Below, one piece after another: positions 53,734 through 62,590 of a stretch of 64,000 nucleotides of DNA. How positions within the stretch are numbered: position 1 is the first letter of the stretch; each line of letters begins with the position of its first letter. This DNA comes from Pedobacter arcticus A12 (lineage in GTDB: Bacteria; Bacteroidota; Bacteroidia; Sphingobacteriales; Sphingobacteriaceae). The position numbers and the translations under genes were made by a program. Location: the NCBI RefSeq assembly GCF_000302595.1, contig NZ_JH947126.1, forward strand, positions 277,223-341,222, written 5' to 3'. Under the pieces are notes generated by a model. That model searched no databases and had not been told where the DNA came from. It saw only the letters and a list, made by a program, of their open reading frames with translations.

Positions 53734-54759
53734 ATGTCGATTTTTAGTAAAGAAAAAAGGATTATAGCAATAAAGCAGTTGGGTGATTATTTATTAAACG
53801 GCGATGATGAATTGCAAAACCTAGTTGAAAGTGCCAAACATAAAAACGCTTGGTTCACCAAAGATGAGGTAGGTAAAGCAGTGTTAGCAAATGGACAAAT
53901 GTTAAATCAGTATGATTTAAACAATTGGCTATCAGGATATCATCTCAATTTTGAAAGACCCAAAAAAGTAGGCTTAATTTTAGCTGGGAATTTACCATTG
54001 GTAGGTTTTCATGATGTATTGGCGGTACTTTTAACCGGTAATATTGCTTTGATAAAACTGTCTTCGCAGGATGATAACCTAATTCCTTTTCTACTGAAAA
54101 AGTTAACGGAAATTGAGCCTGCATTTGAAAACCAGATTGTATTTGTTCAAAAGTTAGAAGATTTTGACGCCGTGATTGCAACGGGAAGCAATAACAGTTC
54201 TCGTTATTTCGATTATTACTTTGCTAAAGTGCCAAACATTATCCGTAAAAACAGAAACAGCATAGCGCTTTTAACCGGTGATGAAAGCAAGGAAGAACTT
54301 CACCTTTTAGGAAACGATATTTTTGATTATTATGGTTTAGGCTGTAGAAACGTATCCAAATTACTGGTGCCAAAAGACTATAATTTTATACCGTTTTTTG
54401 AAGCTATAGAACCATTTAACGAGATTCTAAATCATCATAAGTATCAAAACAATTACGACTATAACAAGTCTATTTATTTGATCAATAAAAACAAGCATTT
54501 TGACAATGGCTTTTTGTTAGTTACCGAAAGCGACAAAATAACATCGCCCCTATCTGCAGTTTTTTATCAAGAATATGGTTCTTTGGAAGAAGCGATAAAT
54601 TATATTAATACCGAAAAAGACAATATACAGGTTGTAGTAAGCAATAGCGATGTAGAATTACCAACCGCTAAAGTAAAACTCGGAGAAAGCCAAAGCCCTA
54701 AATTATGGGATTACGCTGATGGTGTTGATACAATTGCTTTTTTAACTGCGTTAGTTTGA
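53734..54759 (+). CDS. LuxC-type acyl-CoA reductase
   Basis: The 341-residue protein belongs to the LuxC/acyl-CoA reductase family (PF05893). It has VGLILAGNLPLVGFHDVLAV near residue 77 (nucleotide-binding region), VIATGSNNSSRYFDYYF and the presumed acyl-thioester Cys204 in YYGLGCRNVSKLLVP. IIRKNRNSIALLTGDE is also typical. It would reduce an acyl-CoA or acyl thioester to an aldehyde with NADPH. The product in Bacteroidota is not well defined. It is divergent from the ferredoxin gene and shows no close downstream partner except a 67-residue protein. Confidence 0.88.
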   Translation: MSIFSKEKRIIAIKQLGDYLLNGDDELQNLVESAKHKNAWFTKDEVGKAVLANGQMLNQYDLNNWLSGYHLNFERPKKVGLILAGNLPLVGFHDVLAVLLTGNIALIKLSSQDDNLIPFLLKKLTEIEPAFENQIVFVQKLEDFDAVIATGSNNSSRYFDYYFAKVPNIIRKNRNSIALLTGDESKEELHLLGNDIFDYYGLGCRNVSKLLVPKDYNFIPFFEAIEPFNEILNHHKYQNNYDYNKSIYLINKNKHFDNGFLLVTESDKITSPLSAVFYQEYGSLEEAINYINTEKDNIQVVVSNSDVELPTAKVKLGESQSPKLWDYADGVDTIAFLTALV

Positions 54760-54795
54760 TTTCAAAAATTATTAAAAATAGGTATTTAAAAATTT

Positions 54796-54803
54796 TACCT
54801 TTG
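54796..54803 (+). promoter_or_regulatory. Possible -7 box upstream of the small protein/FtsE-like unit
   Basis: TACCTTTG fits TAnnTTTG and lies about 28 nt before the chosen start at 54832, which also has GGGAGAG just ahead. No TTG is at the -33 distance. Confidence 0.4.
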
Positions 54804-54831
54804 CTTGCATTGGTTTAACAGGGAGAGTGAA

Positions 54832-55035
54832 ATGTATGTGATAAAAGTTAAGGGAGTTGCAAAAATCCCCGATTATGTGCAGTTAAGAGATGATCACTTT
54901 ACACTTTTAGCCTATTTTAGGGTTGATAGACCAGATAAATCACTTGAAAAAATTGGACTGGCTGATAAGGTTGGTTATATTATGGAAGCGGTAAAAGATT
55001 TACCCTTCGGACAAATTTTAAAATTAGACATCTAA
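54832..55035 (+). CDS. Small conserved-looking protein of unknown function
   Basis: I choose ATG at 54832 (MYVIKVKGVAKIPDYVQLRD) because an upstream TTG would fall at the promoter, and GGGAGAG precedes this ATG. The 67-residue product has no signal peptide, no membrane helix and an even mix of charged and hydrophobic residues, suggesting a small alpha/beta fold. No motif is recognised. The stop and the FtsE-like start share one base (TAATG), so the two are translationally coupled; it may assist or regulate that ATPase. Confidence 0.65.
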   Translation: MYVIKVKGVAKIPDYVQLRDDHFTLLAYFRVDRPDKSLEKIGLADKVGYIMEAVKDLPFGQILKLDI

Positions 55036-55715
55036 TGGTTGGTAATTCAGTTATAACACTCAACAACATTGATATTTTTCAGCAAAAGCACTTGGTTCTT
55101 TCTAACGTTAATTTACACGTAGATAACGGCGAGTTTGTTTATTTGATTGGGCAAACAGGTTCGGGCAAAAGTAGCTTGTTAAAAATTATTTATGGCGATT
55201 TACACATTGTGAACGGAGATGGAGATGTAGTGGGCTATCAGCTAAAAAACTTAAAAGAAAATGATGTTCCGTTTCTGAGAAGAAAGCTAGGAATCGTTTT
55301 TCAGGATTTCCAGCTGTTAACCGATAGAACCATCGAACAAAATTTGGCTTTCATTTTAAAGTCGACCGGTTGGAAAGATAAAAACCTGATTGCCGAAAGG
55401 ATTAAAGACGTTTTAGAGAAAGTAGGTTTACGTAGCAAAATGAAGAAAATGCCTCACGAAATTTCGGGCGGTGAACAACAAAGAGTTGTAATTGCTAGGG
55501 CTTTATTGAACGATCCTGAACTTATTTTAGCCGATGAACCTACTGGAAACTTAGATCCAGAGACTTCAGAAGAAATTATGATATTACTGCGCCAAATTAG
55601 TCAATCTGGTACCGCGGTTTTAATGGCAACACATGATTACCACATCATTCGTACCTTCCCGTCTCGTATTATCAAGTGCGAAAACGGCAGAGTAATAGAA
55701 GACGCCACCGTATAA
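55035..55715 (+). CDS. ftsE: FtsE-like ABC transporter ATP-binding protein
   Basis: The ATPase has Walker [10 protein letters not shown] (about 39-47), the Q-loop [10 protein letters not shown], the ABC signature [15 protein letters not shown], Walker [16 protein letters not shown] and the His-loop MATHDYHII. The [20 protein letters not shown] region and the overall length of 226 are close to FtsE, the ATPase that works with FtsX in division-linked wall hydrolysis. No ftsX follows; it must be elsewhere, or this is a related LolD/MacB-type ATPase. A strong terminator sits 30 bases after the stop. Confidence 0.82.
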   Translation: MVGNSVITLNNIDIFQQKHLVLSNVNLHVDNGEFVYLIGQTGSGKSSLLKIIYGDLHIVNGDGDVVGYQLKNLKENDVPFLRRKLGIVFQDFQLLTDRTIEQNLAFILKSTGWKDKNLIAERIKDVLEKVGLRSKMKKMPHEISGGEQQRVVIARALLNDPELILADEPTGNLDPETSEEIMILLRQISQSGTAVLMATHDYHIIRTFPSRIIKCENGRVIEDATV

Positions 55716-55745
55716 AAACAATCCATCCGAACAAAACTACAGTCT

Positions 55746-55801
55746 AAAGCAGTCAACTTGTAAGTGTTTCATTTTGAAAACTGACAGGTTGACTGCTTTT
55801 A
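55746..55801 (+). terminator. Rho-independent terminator of the FtsE-like unit
   Basis: AAAGCAGTCAAC (55746-55757) pairs perfectly with GTTGACTGCTTT (55788-55799), with a T tract. The loop is 30 nt and contains a further short complementary part (TTGT/ACAG). Confidence 0.8.
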
Positions 55802-55849
55802 TGGAATGGCAGTATGTTTGGTATTTGCAAATCGTTATATTTTATAGCT

Positions 55850-56446
55850 ATGTTTAATAGAAAAAAGGTTTCAGAGACTGAAGAAAGTACTAAAATGACA
55901 GACCACAACGAAGAGACTCGCGAGCAAGAGGACGTTCAAGAAGAGATAGAGCAAGTTAACGAGGCTAGAGTTAACCAACCAGAGGAAGCAGAACTTAGCG
56001 AAACCGACAAGTTAAAATCTGAGGTTTCAATGCTTAACGACAAGTATGTACGTTTATATGCAGAATTTGACAACTACAAGCGCCGTACAACCAAAGAACG
56101 TATAGAGCTTTTACAAACTGCTGGAAAAGATGTAATTGTGTCTTTATTAGGGATTTTAGATGATTTCGAACGAGCTAATAAAGCAATGGAAACCGCTTCA
56201 GACGTTAAGCCGGTTAAAGAAGGTGTTGAGTTGATTCAAAACAAATTAACATCATTGTTAGCACAAAAAGGTTTAAAAGCAATGGAGTCTATCGGCCAAC
56301 CATTTGATGCCGATATCCACGAAGCTATTACCAACGCTCCTGCCCCTACTCCTGATTTAAAAGGAAAAGTAATTGACGAAGCTGAAAAAGGCTACATGCT
56401 TAATGATAAAGTAATTCGCTATGCTAAGGTAATTGTTGGAGCATAA
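55850..56446 (+). CDS. grpE: GrpE nucleotide-exchange factor
   Basis: GrpE releases ADP from DnaK. I start at 55850 (MFNRKKVSETEEST); an upstream in-frame start would add a non-conserved leader. After an acidic tail (about 10-70), the coiled coil has KLKSEVSMLNDKYVRLYAEF and DNYKRRTTKERIEL. The C-terminal beta-domain has MESIGQPFDADIHEAITNAP and VIDEAEKGYMLNDKVIRYAK. Length (about 198) is normal. It lies 97 bases before dnaJ. No dnaK is here. Confidence 0.95.
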   Translation: MFNRKKVSETEESTKMTDHNEETREQEDVQEEIEQVNEARVNQPEEAELSETDKLKSEVSMLNDKYVRLYAEFDNYKRRTTKERIELLQTAGKDVIVSLLGILDDFERANKAMETASDVKPVKEGVELIQNKLTSLLAQKGLKAMESIGQPFDADIHEAITNAPAPTPDLKGKVIDEAEKGYMLNDKVIRYAKVIVGA

Positions 56447-56543
56447 AATAATGAATGAAGGTTTGAGTTTTGAATGAATGAATAAAATGTATTTCGCATA
56501 ATTCTATCATTCTCTCCTTCAATCCATCAAAACTAAAAAACAG

Positions 56544-57716
56544 ATGAGCAAAAGAGATTATTACGATATACTTGGAGTTTCAAAAAGCGCTCCAGCTGAT
56601 GAAATTAAGAAAGCCTATCGTAAAATGGCCATTAAATACCATCCGGATAAAAATCCAGATGATAAAGGCGCAGAAGATAAATTTAAAGAAGCAGCCGAAG
56701 CTTACGAGATTTTAAGTAATCCCGAGAAAAAACAACGTTATGATCAATTTGGTCATGCTGGTGCACAAGGAGGCTTTGGTGGTGGCTACGGCGGTGGCGG
56801 AGGCATGAATATGGAAGACATATTTAGCCAGTTCGGAGATATTTTTGGAGGTGGCGGTGGCAGTCCGTTCGATAGTTTCTTTGGTGGCGGTGGCGGACAG
56901 TCTCGTGGTGGCGGAAGAAGAGTGCAGAAAGGAACCAACCTAAGAATTAAGGTAAAACTTACTTTAGAAGAAATTGCCAACGGCGTTGAAAAAAAGATAA
57001 AAGTTAATAAACAAGTACTTTGTAATACTTGCGACGGCAGCGGAGCAAAAGATAAAAATTCTTTTTCTAGCTGTAAAACCTGCGGTGGTAGCGGAGCGGT
57101 AAGAAGAGTAACCAATACCATTTTAGGTCAGATGCAAACTACCAGCACCTGCCCTACCTGTAATGGTGAAGGAAGTACCATTACGTCTAAATGTAATACT
57201 TGCCACGGCGACGGTGTAACGCGTGGAGAAGAAACCATTAGCATCAACATCCCAGCTGGTGTAAGCGAAGGAATGCAACTGAGTATGAGTGGTAAAGGAA
57301 ACGCAGCACCGAGAGGTGGTGTTCCGGGAGATTTGATTATTTTAATTGAAGAAACTCCTCACGAAACTTTAAAGAGAGAAGGTATTAACGTAATATATGA
57401 TTTACACGTAAGTTTTGTAGATGCAACTTTAGGTGCTACCATTGAAGTACCCACAATTGATGGTAAAGCTCGGATAAAACTAGATCCAGGTACGCAAGGT
57501 GGCAAAATTCTACGCTTAAAAGGAAAAGGTATCCCCGAAGTAAACTCTTACCATAAAGGTGATCAGTTGATTCAAGTCAATATCTGGACTCCAAAAATTG
57601 TAAGTAACGAAGAACGCGAAGTATTAGAAAAATTAAAAGAATCTCAAAATTTTAAACCAAGTCCTGGTAAAAACGAAAAAAGCTTTTTCGATAGGATGAA
57701 AGAGTATTTTGAGTAG
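56544..57716 (+). CDS. dnaJ: Chaperone DnaJ (type I Hsp40)
   Basis: The J domain is complete, with the HPD motif at 33-35 in [10 protein letters not shown], followed by a Gly/Phe-rich region (about 75-128) with long glycine runs. The zinc region has four CxxCxGxG repeats: [24 protein letters not shown] and CNTCHGDG. The C-terminal substrate-binding domain contains [19 protein letters not shown]. At 390 residues it is full length. Together with grpE it forms a chaperone pair. A terminator follows at 57739-57768. Confidence 0.98.
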   Translation: MSKRDYYDILGVSKSAPADEIKKAYRKMAIKYHPDKNPDDKGAEDKFKEAAEAYEILSNPEKKQRYDQFGHAGAQGGFGGGYGGGGGMNMEDIFSQFGDIFGGGGGSPFDSFFGGGGGQSRGGGRRVQKGTNLRIKVKLTLEEIANGVEKKIKVNKQVLCNTCDGSGAKDKNSFSSCKTCGGSGAVRRVTNTILGQMQTTSTCPTCNGEGSTITSKCNTCHGDGVTRGEETISINIPAGVSEGMQLSMSGKGNAAPRGGVPGDLIILIEETPHETLKREGINVIYDLHVSFVDATLGATIEVPTIDGKARIKLDPGTQGGKILRLKGKGIPEVNSYHKGDQLIQVNIWTPKIVSNEEREVLEKLKESQNFKPSPGKNEKSFFDRMKEYFE

Positions 57717-57738
57717 AAAACTTTGAAAATAAACGGAG

Positions 57739-57768
57739 AGCTGTCACTTAATTGGGGCAGCTTTTTTT
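57739..57768 (+). terminator. Rho-independent terminator of grpE-dnaJ
   Basis: AGCTGTC (57739-57745) pairs with GGCAGCT (57756-57762; one G-T pair) and is followed by a T tract. Confidence 0.8.
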
Positions 57769-57870
57769 GGTTAGGATCTTATTTCTAACTACGATGTGAT
57801 TAAGAACCTCGCTTTCCAATATTCTGTAAAATACCATCGAGTTAGTAGTTCAATAGAAAATCTCGGAATA

Positions 57871-59082
57871 TTAAGCTAAAAATATCCCAGCCAAAACGCC
57901 CATTAAAATAATGTATGGTGTTTTAGTGGAGGTAAATTTGAGCACCAAAAAAGTGGCTACTATAATTCCAATATTCATGTAATTGATCCCAACAGGTTTC
58001 ATTAATAAAACAAAGGCAGCTACCATAAAACCAACTGCAACCGCGTTAATCCCGCTTAAAGATCGCTTTATACGGGTTATTTTTTTTAAATCTTCCCAAA
58101 AGGGAACAATAAAAAGAATTAGAATTACACCTGGTGCGTTTATTCCTAAAACGCCAATTACACTCCCTAAAATTTGTCCACTAATCCCGTACCCTCTATT
58201 CCCCAAAGACATTGCGCCGACAAAAGAGGTGAACGAAAATGTTGGTCCTGGAATAATCTGCTGAAGTGCATATCCAGACAAAAACTCTTGCCCCGTCAAA
58301 TAGTGCTTAACGTCTACGAATTCGGTGTACATTAAAGGCACTAAAACCTGCCCTCCGCCAAAGATGATGATCCCGTTACGGTAAAAATTTTCAAAAAGTC
58401 TGATAGGTAAACTAAAAGGAGATGTACGACTAATTATCGCTCCCAAGGAACCAAAAAGCAATAAAATACCGATAAAATAAGCTACCTTTTTAGTATTTAT
58501 ATTAGAGAAAAGCTTTACCCTCAATTGGTCTTCTTCATGTGGTGCGTCAGTTGCGGAACTGATAATCCCACCCAAAAGTATTAAAATGGGAAATACAAAC
58601 GGACTGCGTAAAATTAAACTCGCTGCAACTGCGCAAGCTGCCAAAATCAAATTGATGTCTGTTTTTAAAGCAATTCTACCAAAAGAATATGTGGCATAAG
58701 CCACAATTCCCAACGCAATAGGTTGAATAAACGTTAAAACTTTAGAAAAACTAGCATTTAAAGAAAAAGTTTCGAGATTGATTGCTATAAAACACATTAC
58801 TGCACCTGCCGGAACAACCCATATCAAAAAGGTGATTATTGCTAAAGAAAGCCCACCCACTTTATAAGCTACCCCCACCACAGTTTGCGTAGATGACGGA
58901 CCAGGGAGAATCTGTGTCAAAGAATAAAGCTCCATTAGCTCCTCCTCTGTTAAGTAAGCTCTTTTCTTTACAAAATCATTCAGCAAAATTGCCAAATGTG
59001 CCTGTGGCCCACCAAAAGAAGTAAGCATAAACGCCAAAACGTCTCTTAAAAAAATTAGTTTTCTAAATCGTTTTCCTTTCAA
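57871..59082 (-). CDS. chrA: Chromate transporter, two-domain ChrA type
   Basis: The 403-residue protein has two related halves with about ten membrane helices in all. Each half starts with the ChrA signature: FMLTSFGGPQAHLAILLNDF followed by ILPGPSSTQTVVGVAY, and FGGGQVLVPLMYTEFVD followed by QIIPGPTFSFTSFVGAM. The duplicated form is the long-chain CHR type, which exports chromate or another oxyanion. Resistance to chromate is proven only for some members. There is no chrB or other metal gene nearby. It is a single gene, and the 281 bases upstream hold only an inverted repeat. Confidence 0.9.
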   Translation of the reverse strand: MKGKRFRKLIFLRDVLAFMLTSFGGPQAHLAILLNDFVKKRAYLTEEELMELYSLTQILPGPSSTQTVVGVAYKVGGLSLAIITFLIWVVPAGAVMCFIAINLETFSLNASFSKVLTFIQPIALGIVAYATYSFGRIALKTDINLILAACAVAASLILRSPFVFPILILLGGIISSATDAPHEEDQLRVKLFSNINTKKVAYFIGILLLFGSLGAIISRTSPFSLPIRLFENFYRNGIIIFGGGQVLVPLMYTEFVDVKHYLTGQEFLSGYALQQIIPGPTFSFTSFVGAMSLGNRGYGISGQILGSVIGVLGINAPGVILILFIVPFWEDLKKITRIKRSLSGINAVAVGFMVAAFVLLMKPVGINYMNIGIIVATFLVLKFTSTKTPYIILMGVLAGIFLA

Positions 59083-59271
59083 CTGATGAGTATTTATTTA
59101 AGAAGCAAAATAAAAGAATCAAGACTAAATTATCCTGAAAATGGAAACCCTCTTTTTCAAAGCCAATACAACTAGTGAACTCTTTTTATTAACAAATAAA
59201 GCCTAATGACCAATGAGCTTTTTTCTACCCATCCTCCACCCAAGTCTAATGCCTAAAACTCCTTATACTAA

Positions 59272-59368
59272 ACTAGTGTTAAGCTAAGTATAATACGACA
59301 TAAAAATATCATGGTAAAAAACTTATTATCAACAATATAAGTCTTTCTACTTTTAACTTAACACTAGT
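59272..59368. repeat. Spaced 12-bp inverted repeat upstream of chrA and at the end of the TPR gene
   Basis: ACTAGTGTTAAG (59272-59283) and CTTAACACTAGT (59357-59368) are perfect complements 73 bases apart. The right arm includes the stop codon of the TPR gene (59364-59366). The rest of the 281-base gap 59083-59363 shows no gene. Confidence 0.5.
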
Positions 59369-59693
59369 CCTCCATCTCATCCTGCAAACTATTATACACG
59401 CCTAATAATTCGCTCAAAGCATGTTGGTCTTTTATTCGTTTTGCAATTTCAATACCTTGCTCATACGTCTTCAAAGCGTCATTTTGCCGTTCTAATTGCT
59501 CGTATAATTTCCCTAAATGATAATAAGTTCCAATATAATCTGTATGTTTATCTACCAAGTCTAAATAAAACCGTAGGGCTTCCTCGGTGTTATTTAACCT
59601 AAGATATTCAGTAGCAAGCGCATATTTTAAAAACGGATCATTGGGTTCATTTTTTAAAAACTCAAGTAAGCGTCCTAATCTGTCTATCGTCAT
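59364..59693 (-). CDS. Small tetratricopeptide-repeat protein
   Basis: The 109-residue product contains about three TPR-like helix pairs (LKYALATEYLRLNNTEEALR; TYYHLGKLYEQLERQNDALK; TYEQGIEIAKRIKDQHALSE), enough for one protein-binding groove. No signal peptide is present, so it is probably cytoplasmic. It is transcribed divergently from etfB, 46 bases away. In Bacteroidota a small TPR protein next to the ETF genes is common; any functional link is inference. Confidence 0.85.
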   Translation of the reverse strand: MTIDRLGRLLEFLKNEPNDPFLKYALATEYLRLNNTEEALRFYLDLVDKHTDYIGTYYHLGKLYEQLERQNDALKTYEQGIEIAKRIKDQHALSELLGVYNSLQDEMED

Positions 59694-59715
59694 TTATAAT
59701 TACGTATTAAAAAAT

Positions 59716-59723
59716 TAAATTTG
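59716..59723 (+). promoter_or_regulatory. Possible -7 box of etfB
   Basis: TAAATTTG fits TAnnTTTG and ends 16 nt before the ATG at 59740. No -33 TTG was found. Confidence 0.35.
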
Positions 59724-59739
59724 TAAAAACCACAATAAT

Positions 59740-60477
59740 ATGAAAATTTTAGTTTGTATTAGCAACGTACCAGATACGACCACAAAAATAACTTTTACGA
59801 ATGATAATTCCGATTTTAATGAAGCCGGAGTACAGTTTGTTTTAAACCCTTATGATGAGATTGCCCTTTCCAGAGCAATTGAATTAACAGAGAACGGAAA
59901 CGGAACAGTAACTGTAATTAACGTTGGCGAGGCAAGTACAGAGCCTACTATTAGAAAAGCATTAGCCATTGGAGCAACTGATGCGGTAAGAATTAACGCT
60001 AAACCTACCGATGCTTATTTTGTAGCTAAGCAAATTGCCAATTACGCCAAAGATCAGTCTTTCGATTTAATCTTAGCAGGACGCGAATCCATCGATTATA
60101 ATGGTGCCCAAGTTACCGCCATGTTGGGCGAATTATTGGATATTCCTTCTGTTTCTATTATCAAAAAACTAGATGTGGACGGTGATAAAGCTACCGTAGA
60201 AAGAGAAATTGAAGGCGGTAAAGAAATTATCACAATCCCTTTTCCTTTTGTAGCTGGTACCGCTGAAGGTGTTGCAGAATGGAAAATCCCGAATATGAGA
60301 GGGATTATGAGCGCTCGTACTAAGCCTTTAGCTGTTTTAGAAGCTATTGAGGTAAAATCACTTTCAAAAATTGTGAAGTTTGAAACACCAGCTCCTCGCG
60401 GAACAGTAAAGTTAGTTGATGCCGCAGAGCCAGAAAAGTTGATTGAACTTTTACACAGCGAAGCAAAAGTGATTTAG
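59740..60477 (+). CDS. etfB: Electron transfer flavoprotein beta subunit
   Basis: ETF takes electrons from acyl-CoA dehydrogenases such as the one at 20269-21468. The 245-residue protein starts KILVCISNVPDTTTKITFTN and has FVLNPYDEIALSRAIELTEN, the AMP-site region ILAGRESIDYNGAQVTAML, and VEREIEGGKEIITIPFPFV. These are EtfB hallmarks. The alpha subunit follows but is 200 bases away, with a structured repeat element in between; in many genomes the two genes nearly touch. Confidence 0.96.
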   Translation: MKILVCISNVPDTTTKITFTNDNSDFNEAGVQFVLNPYDEIALSRAIELTENGNGTVTVINVGEASTEPTIRKALAIGATDAVRINAKPTDAYFVAKQIANYAKDQSFDLILAGRESIDYNGAQVTAMLGELLDIPSVSIIKKLDVDGDKATVEREIEGGKEIITIPFPFVAGTAEGVAEWKIPNMRGIMSARTKPLAVLEAIEVKSLSKIVKFETPAPRGTVKLVDAAEPEKLIELLHSEAKVI

Positions 60478-60491
60478 TGCCGATAGCTATT

Positions 60492-60587
60492 GGGCGTTCG
60501 GGCGGGCTATCCGCTATATCTTTTTTTGTCACCCTAAGCAGATCCGAAGGGCACACAAAAAAAGGATGTCGCTCCTATCCCTAACGC
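60492..60587 (+). repeat. Structured dispersed element, copy 2, between etfB and etfA
   Basis: It opens GGGCGTT, has CTATCCGCTATATC, then TTTTTTTGT against ACAAAAAAA around a variable centre, then GGATGTC and CTAACGC. The flanks have the same length and similar sequence as in 30680-30771 (minus strand), but the central stem differs. Confidence 0.75.
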
Positions 60588-60677
60588 AAATCATCCGAAC
60601 GAGAAAAGCTTCTTCAAAAGAGAAAAGAGAATAAAAAACCCTGATAACTTAAAGCGTTATCTCTAAAAATATAAAAT

Positions 60678-61655
60678 ATGTCTGTTTTAGTATATGTAGA
60701 AAATGCCGAGGGCAAATTCAAAAAATCAATATTCGAAGCGGTTTCTTATGCAAAGACAATCGCAACCCAACTAAACACCAGCTTAACCGCTATTTCCATT
60801 GGTGATGTAGCTTCTGCCGAACTGGAAAACTTGGGTAAATATGGTGCAAGCAAAGTTTTAAACGTTAACAACGAGAAGTTAAAATCGTTTATAAACCAAG
60901 CTTACGCATCGGTTATCGCCGAAGCTGCAAAAAAAGAAAATGCAAATGTGGTGGTATTATCCAACTCGTTTTCGGGTAAAGGTTTGGCTCCACGTATTGG
61001 TGTTAAATTAGATGCTGCTGTAATTAGCGGAGCTATTGAATTACCAAATACCGATGGTGGAAGTTTTACCATCAAACGCACTGCTTTTTCAAGTAAAGCA
61101 TTTGCAACGGTTGAAGTTACCGCTGAAAACAAAGTTATTTCTTTAACGCCAAACAGCTATAAAGTTGTAGAAGATGGTGGAAGCGCAAACGTAGAAGTTT
61201 TTACCTCAGAAAATAAAGATTCTGATTTTAAAACCATCATTAAAGAAATTGTAAGGGCAACCGACAAGGTTTCTTTGCCTGATGCCGAACTGGTAGTAAG
61301 TGCTGGTCGTGGTTTAAAAGGCCCTGAAAATTGGGGAATGATTGAAGAATTGGCGAATTTATTAGGGGCTGCAACGGCCTGTTCAAAACCAGTCTCAGAT
61401 GCAGATTGGCGCCCACACAGCGAACACGTTGGGCAAACTGGAATTGCTATTTCACCAAACTTATATATTGCTATCGGCATTTCAGGTGCTATACAGCATT
61501 TGGCAGGTGTTTCTTCATCAAAAGTAATTGTAGTGATTAACAAAGACCCCGAAGCACCATTTTTTAAGGTTGCAGATTACGGAATTGTAGGTGATGCTTT
61601 TGAAGTTGTACCTAAATTAATAGAAGCAGTAAAATCTTTAAAAGCAAATTCTTAA
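60678..61655 (+). CDS. etfA: Electron transfer flavoprotein alpha subunit
   Basis: The 325-residue protein has the EtfA N-terminal domain (VLVYVENAEGKFKKSIFEAV) and the C-terminal FAD domain. The FAD domain carries VSAGRGLKGPENWGMIEELA, CSKPVSDADWRPHSEHVGQT and ISPNLYIAIGISGAIQHLAG, then VVINKDPEAPFFKVADYGIV. These bind the flavin that is reduced by acyl-CoA dehydrogenases. It pairs with etfB in the same direction, separated by a 200-base gap with a repeat. An ETF:quinone oxidoreductase gene is not in this window. Confidence 0.96.
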   Translation: MSVLVYVENAEGKFKKSIFEAVSYAKTIATQLNTSLTAISIGDVASAELENLGKYGASKVLNVNNEKLKSFINQAYASVIAEAAKKENANVVVLSNSFSGKGLAPRIGVKLDAAVISGAIELPNTDGGSFTIKRTAFSSKAFATVEVTAENKVISLTPNSYKVVEDGGSANVEVFTSENKDSDFKTIIKEIVRATDKVSLPDAELVVSAGRGLKGPENWGMIEELANLLGAATACSKPVSDADWRPHSEHVGQTGIAISPNLYIAIGISGAIQHLAGVSSSKVIVVINKDPEAPFFKVADYGIVGDAFEVVPKLIEAVKSLKANS

Positions 61656-61774
61656 ATTCGCGATGAAATAAAACTGAAATACATTTTGGCTTTAAGTTTG
61701 TCAAGATGTATTTTGTTTTTATGAGCGCCTTTGCGTGAGGGATTAGCAGTTCCATCATGTCGACGACAGGAAAC

Positions 61775-61823
61775 ATCTCACAACTCGGTATCAAATACTA
61801 TATGTCCACTTTACTTGTGAGAT
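61775..61823. repeat. Inverted repeat ATCTCACAA / TTGTGAGAT behind etfA
   Basis: ATCTCACAA (61775-61783) and TTGTGAGAT (61815-61823) are perfect 9-bp arms with a 31-nt loop. The right arm overlaps the dispersed repeat at 61818-61844, as in the pyrF-DUF2851 gap. Confidence 0.6.
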
Positions 61824-61844
61824 TTCTCGTACCTCGAAATGACG
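61818..61844 (+). repeat. Dispersed intergenic repeat, copy 3 (GAGATTTCTC...AAATGACG type)
   Basis: TGAGATTTCTCGTACCTCG followed by AAATGACG resembles 24145-24173 and the reverse of 3055-3086. Confidence 0.65.
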
Positions 61845-61868
61845 AAACGTTTAAAAAGCTCATATTTT

Positions 61869-61876
61869 TATTTTTG
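61869..61876 (+). promoter_or_regulatory. Possible -7 box of the bifunctional nuclease gene
   Basis: TATTTTTG fits TAnnTTTG and ends 15 nt before the ATG at 61892. No -33 TTG was found. Confidence 0.35.
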
Positions 61877-61891
61877 GGGATTAGATAAAGG

Positions 61892-62488
61892 ATGAAGAAA
61901 CTAAAATTAGACATCATAGGCTTATCATACAGCCAAACACAATCTGGAGCGTACGCTTTGGTTTTAGGAGAAGTAACCGGACGACGAAGATTGCCAATTA
62001 TCATTGGTGGTTTTGAAGCGCAGGCTATTGCTATCGAGATTGAGAAAATGACCCCAAGTAGGCCACTTACTCACGATTTATTCAAATCTTTTGCTGATGC
62101 TTACCATATCAACGTTCAAGAAGTTATTATTTATAACCTAGTAGAAGGTGTGTTTTTTAGTAAACTTATTTGTAACGACGGTAAGAAAAACATTGAAATT
62201 GACGCTCGCTCATCCGACGCAATTGCGCTTGCGGTACGTTTTGGTTGCCCTATTTACACTTACGAATTTATTTTAGCCTCAGCGGGGATTGTTATTGAAG
62301 GAACCGACTTCGTTTTTTTAGACAACATTGAACCTGCTAAAACTGAAACTCCAGAAAAGTCCGGAAATACTTTCAGCACCCATTCAGACGAGGAGTTGCA
62401 AAAGCAACTCAACGAAGCACTTGCCCATGAAGATTACGAAAAAGCCGCTAAAATTCGTGACGAAATAACCAAGCGCCAAGCTAATTAG
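61892..62488 (+). CDS. Bifunctional nuclease (BFN) family protein with C-terminal UVR motif
   Basis: Residues 1-140 form the BFN/DUF151 domain: ALVLGEVTGRRRLPIIIGGF with EAQAIAIEIEKMTPSRPLTH, then GKKNIEIDARSSDAIALAVR. BFN proteins in plants and Thermotoga have nuclease activity or were so named. The C-terminus (about 160-195) has a UvrB/UvrC-type motif, LNEALAHEDYEKAAKIRDEI, which mediates protein contacts. The fusion is normal for Bacteroidota. It lies 236 bases behind etfA, with its own -7 box, so it is probably a separate unit. Its physiological substrate is unknown. Confidence 0.88.
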   Translation: MKKLKLDIIGLSYSQTQSGAYALVLGEVTGRRRLPIIIGGFEAQAIAIEIEKMTPSRPLTHDLFKSFADAYHINVQEVIIYNLVEGVFFSKLICNDGKKNIEIDARSSDAIALAVRFGCPIYTYEFILASAGIVIEGTDFVFLDNIEPAKTETPEKSGNTFSTHSDEELQKQLNEALAHEDYEKAAKIRDEITKRQAN

Positions 62489-62590
62489 GTTTTAGAGATT
62501 ATTCTTCAAAATTACATACTCAGTTTTTGCATTTAATATTGTTGAGAATACATATATTAGGCTTCTTATTTCTAATTTAAGCATTCATTT

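Noticed and set aside
56786-57121. Antisense open frame (Pro-rich) within dnaJ
   Set aside because: It is the mirror of the glycine-rich and cysteine repeats of DnaJ, and such frames arise from codon bias.
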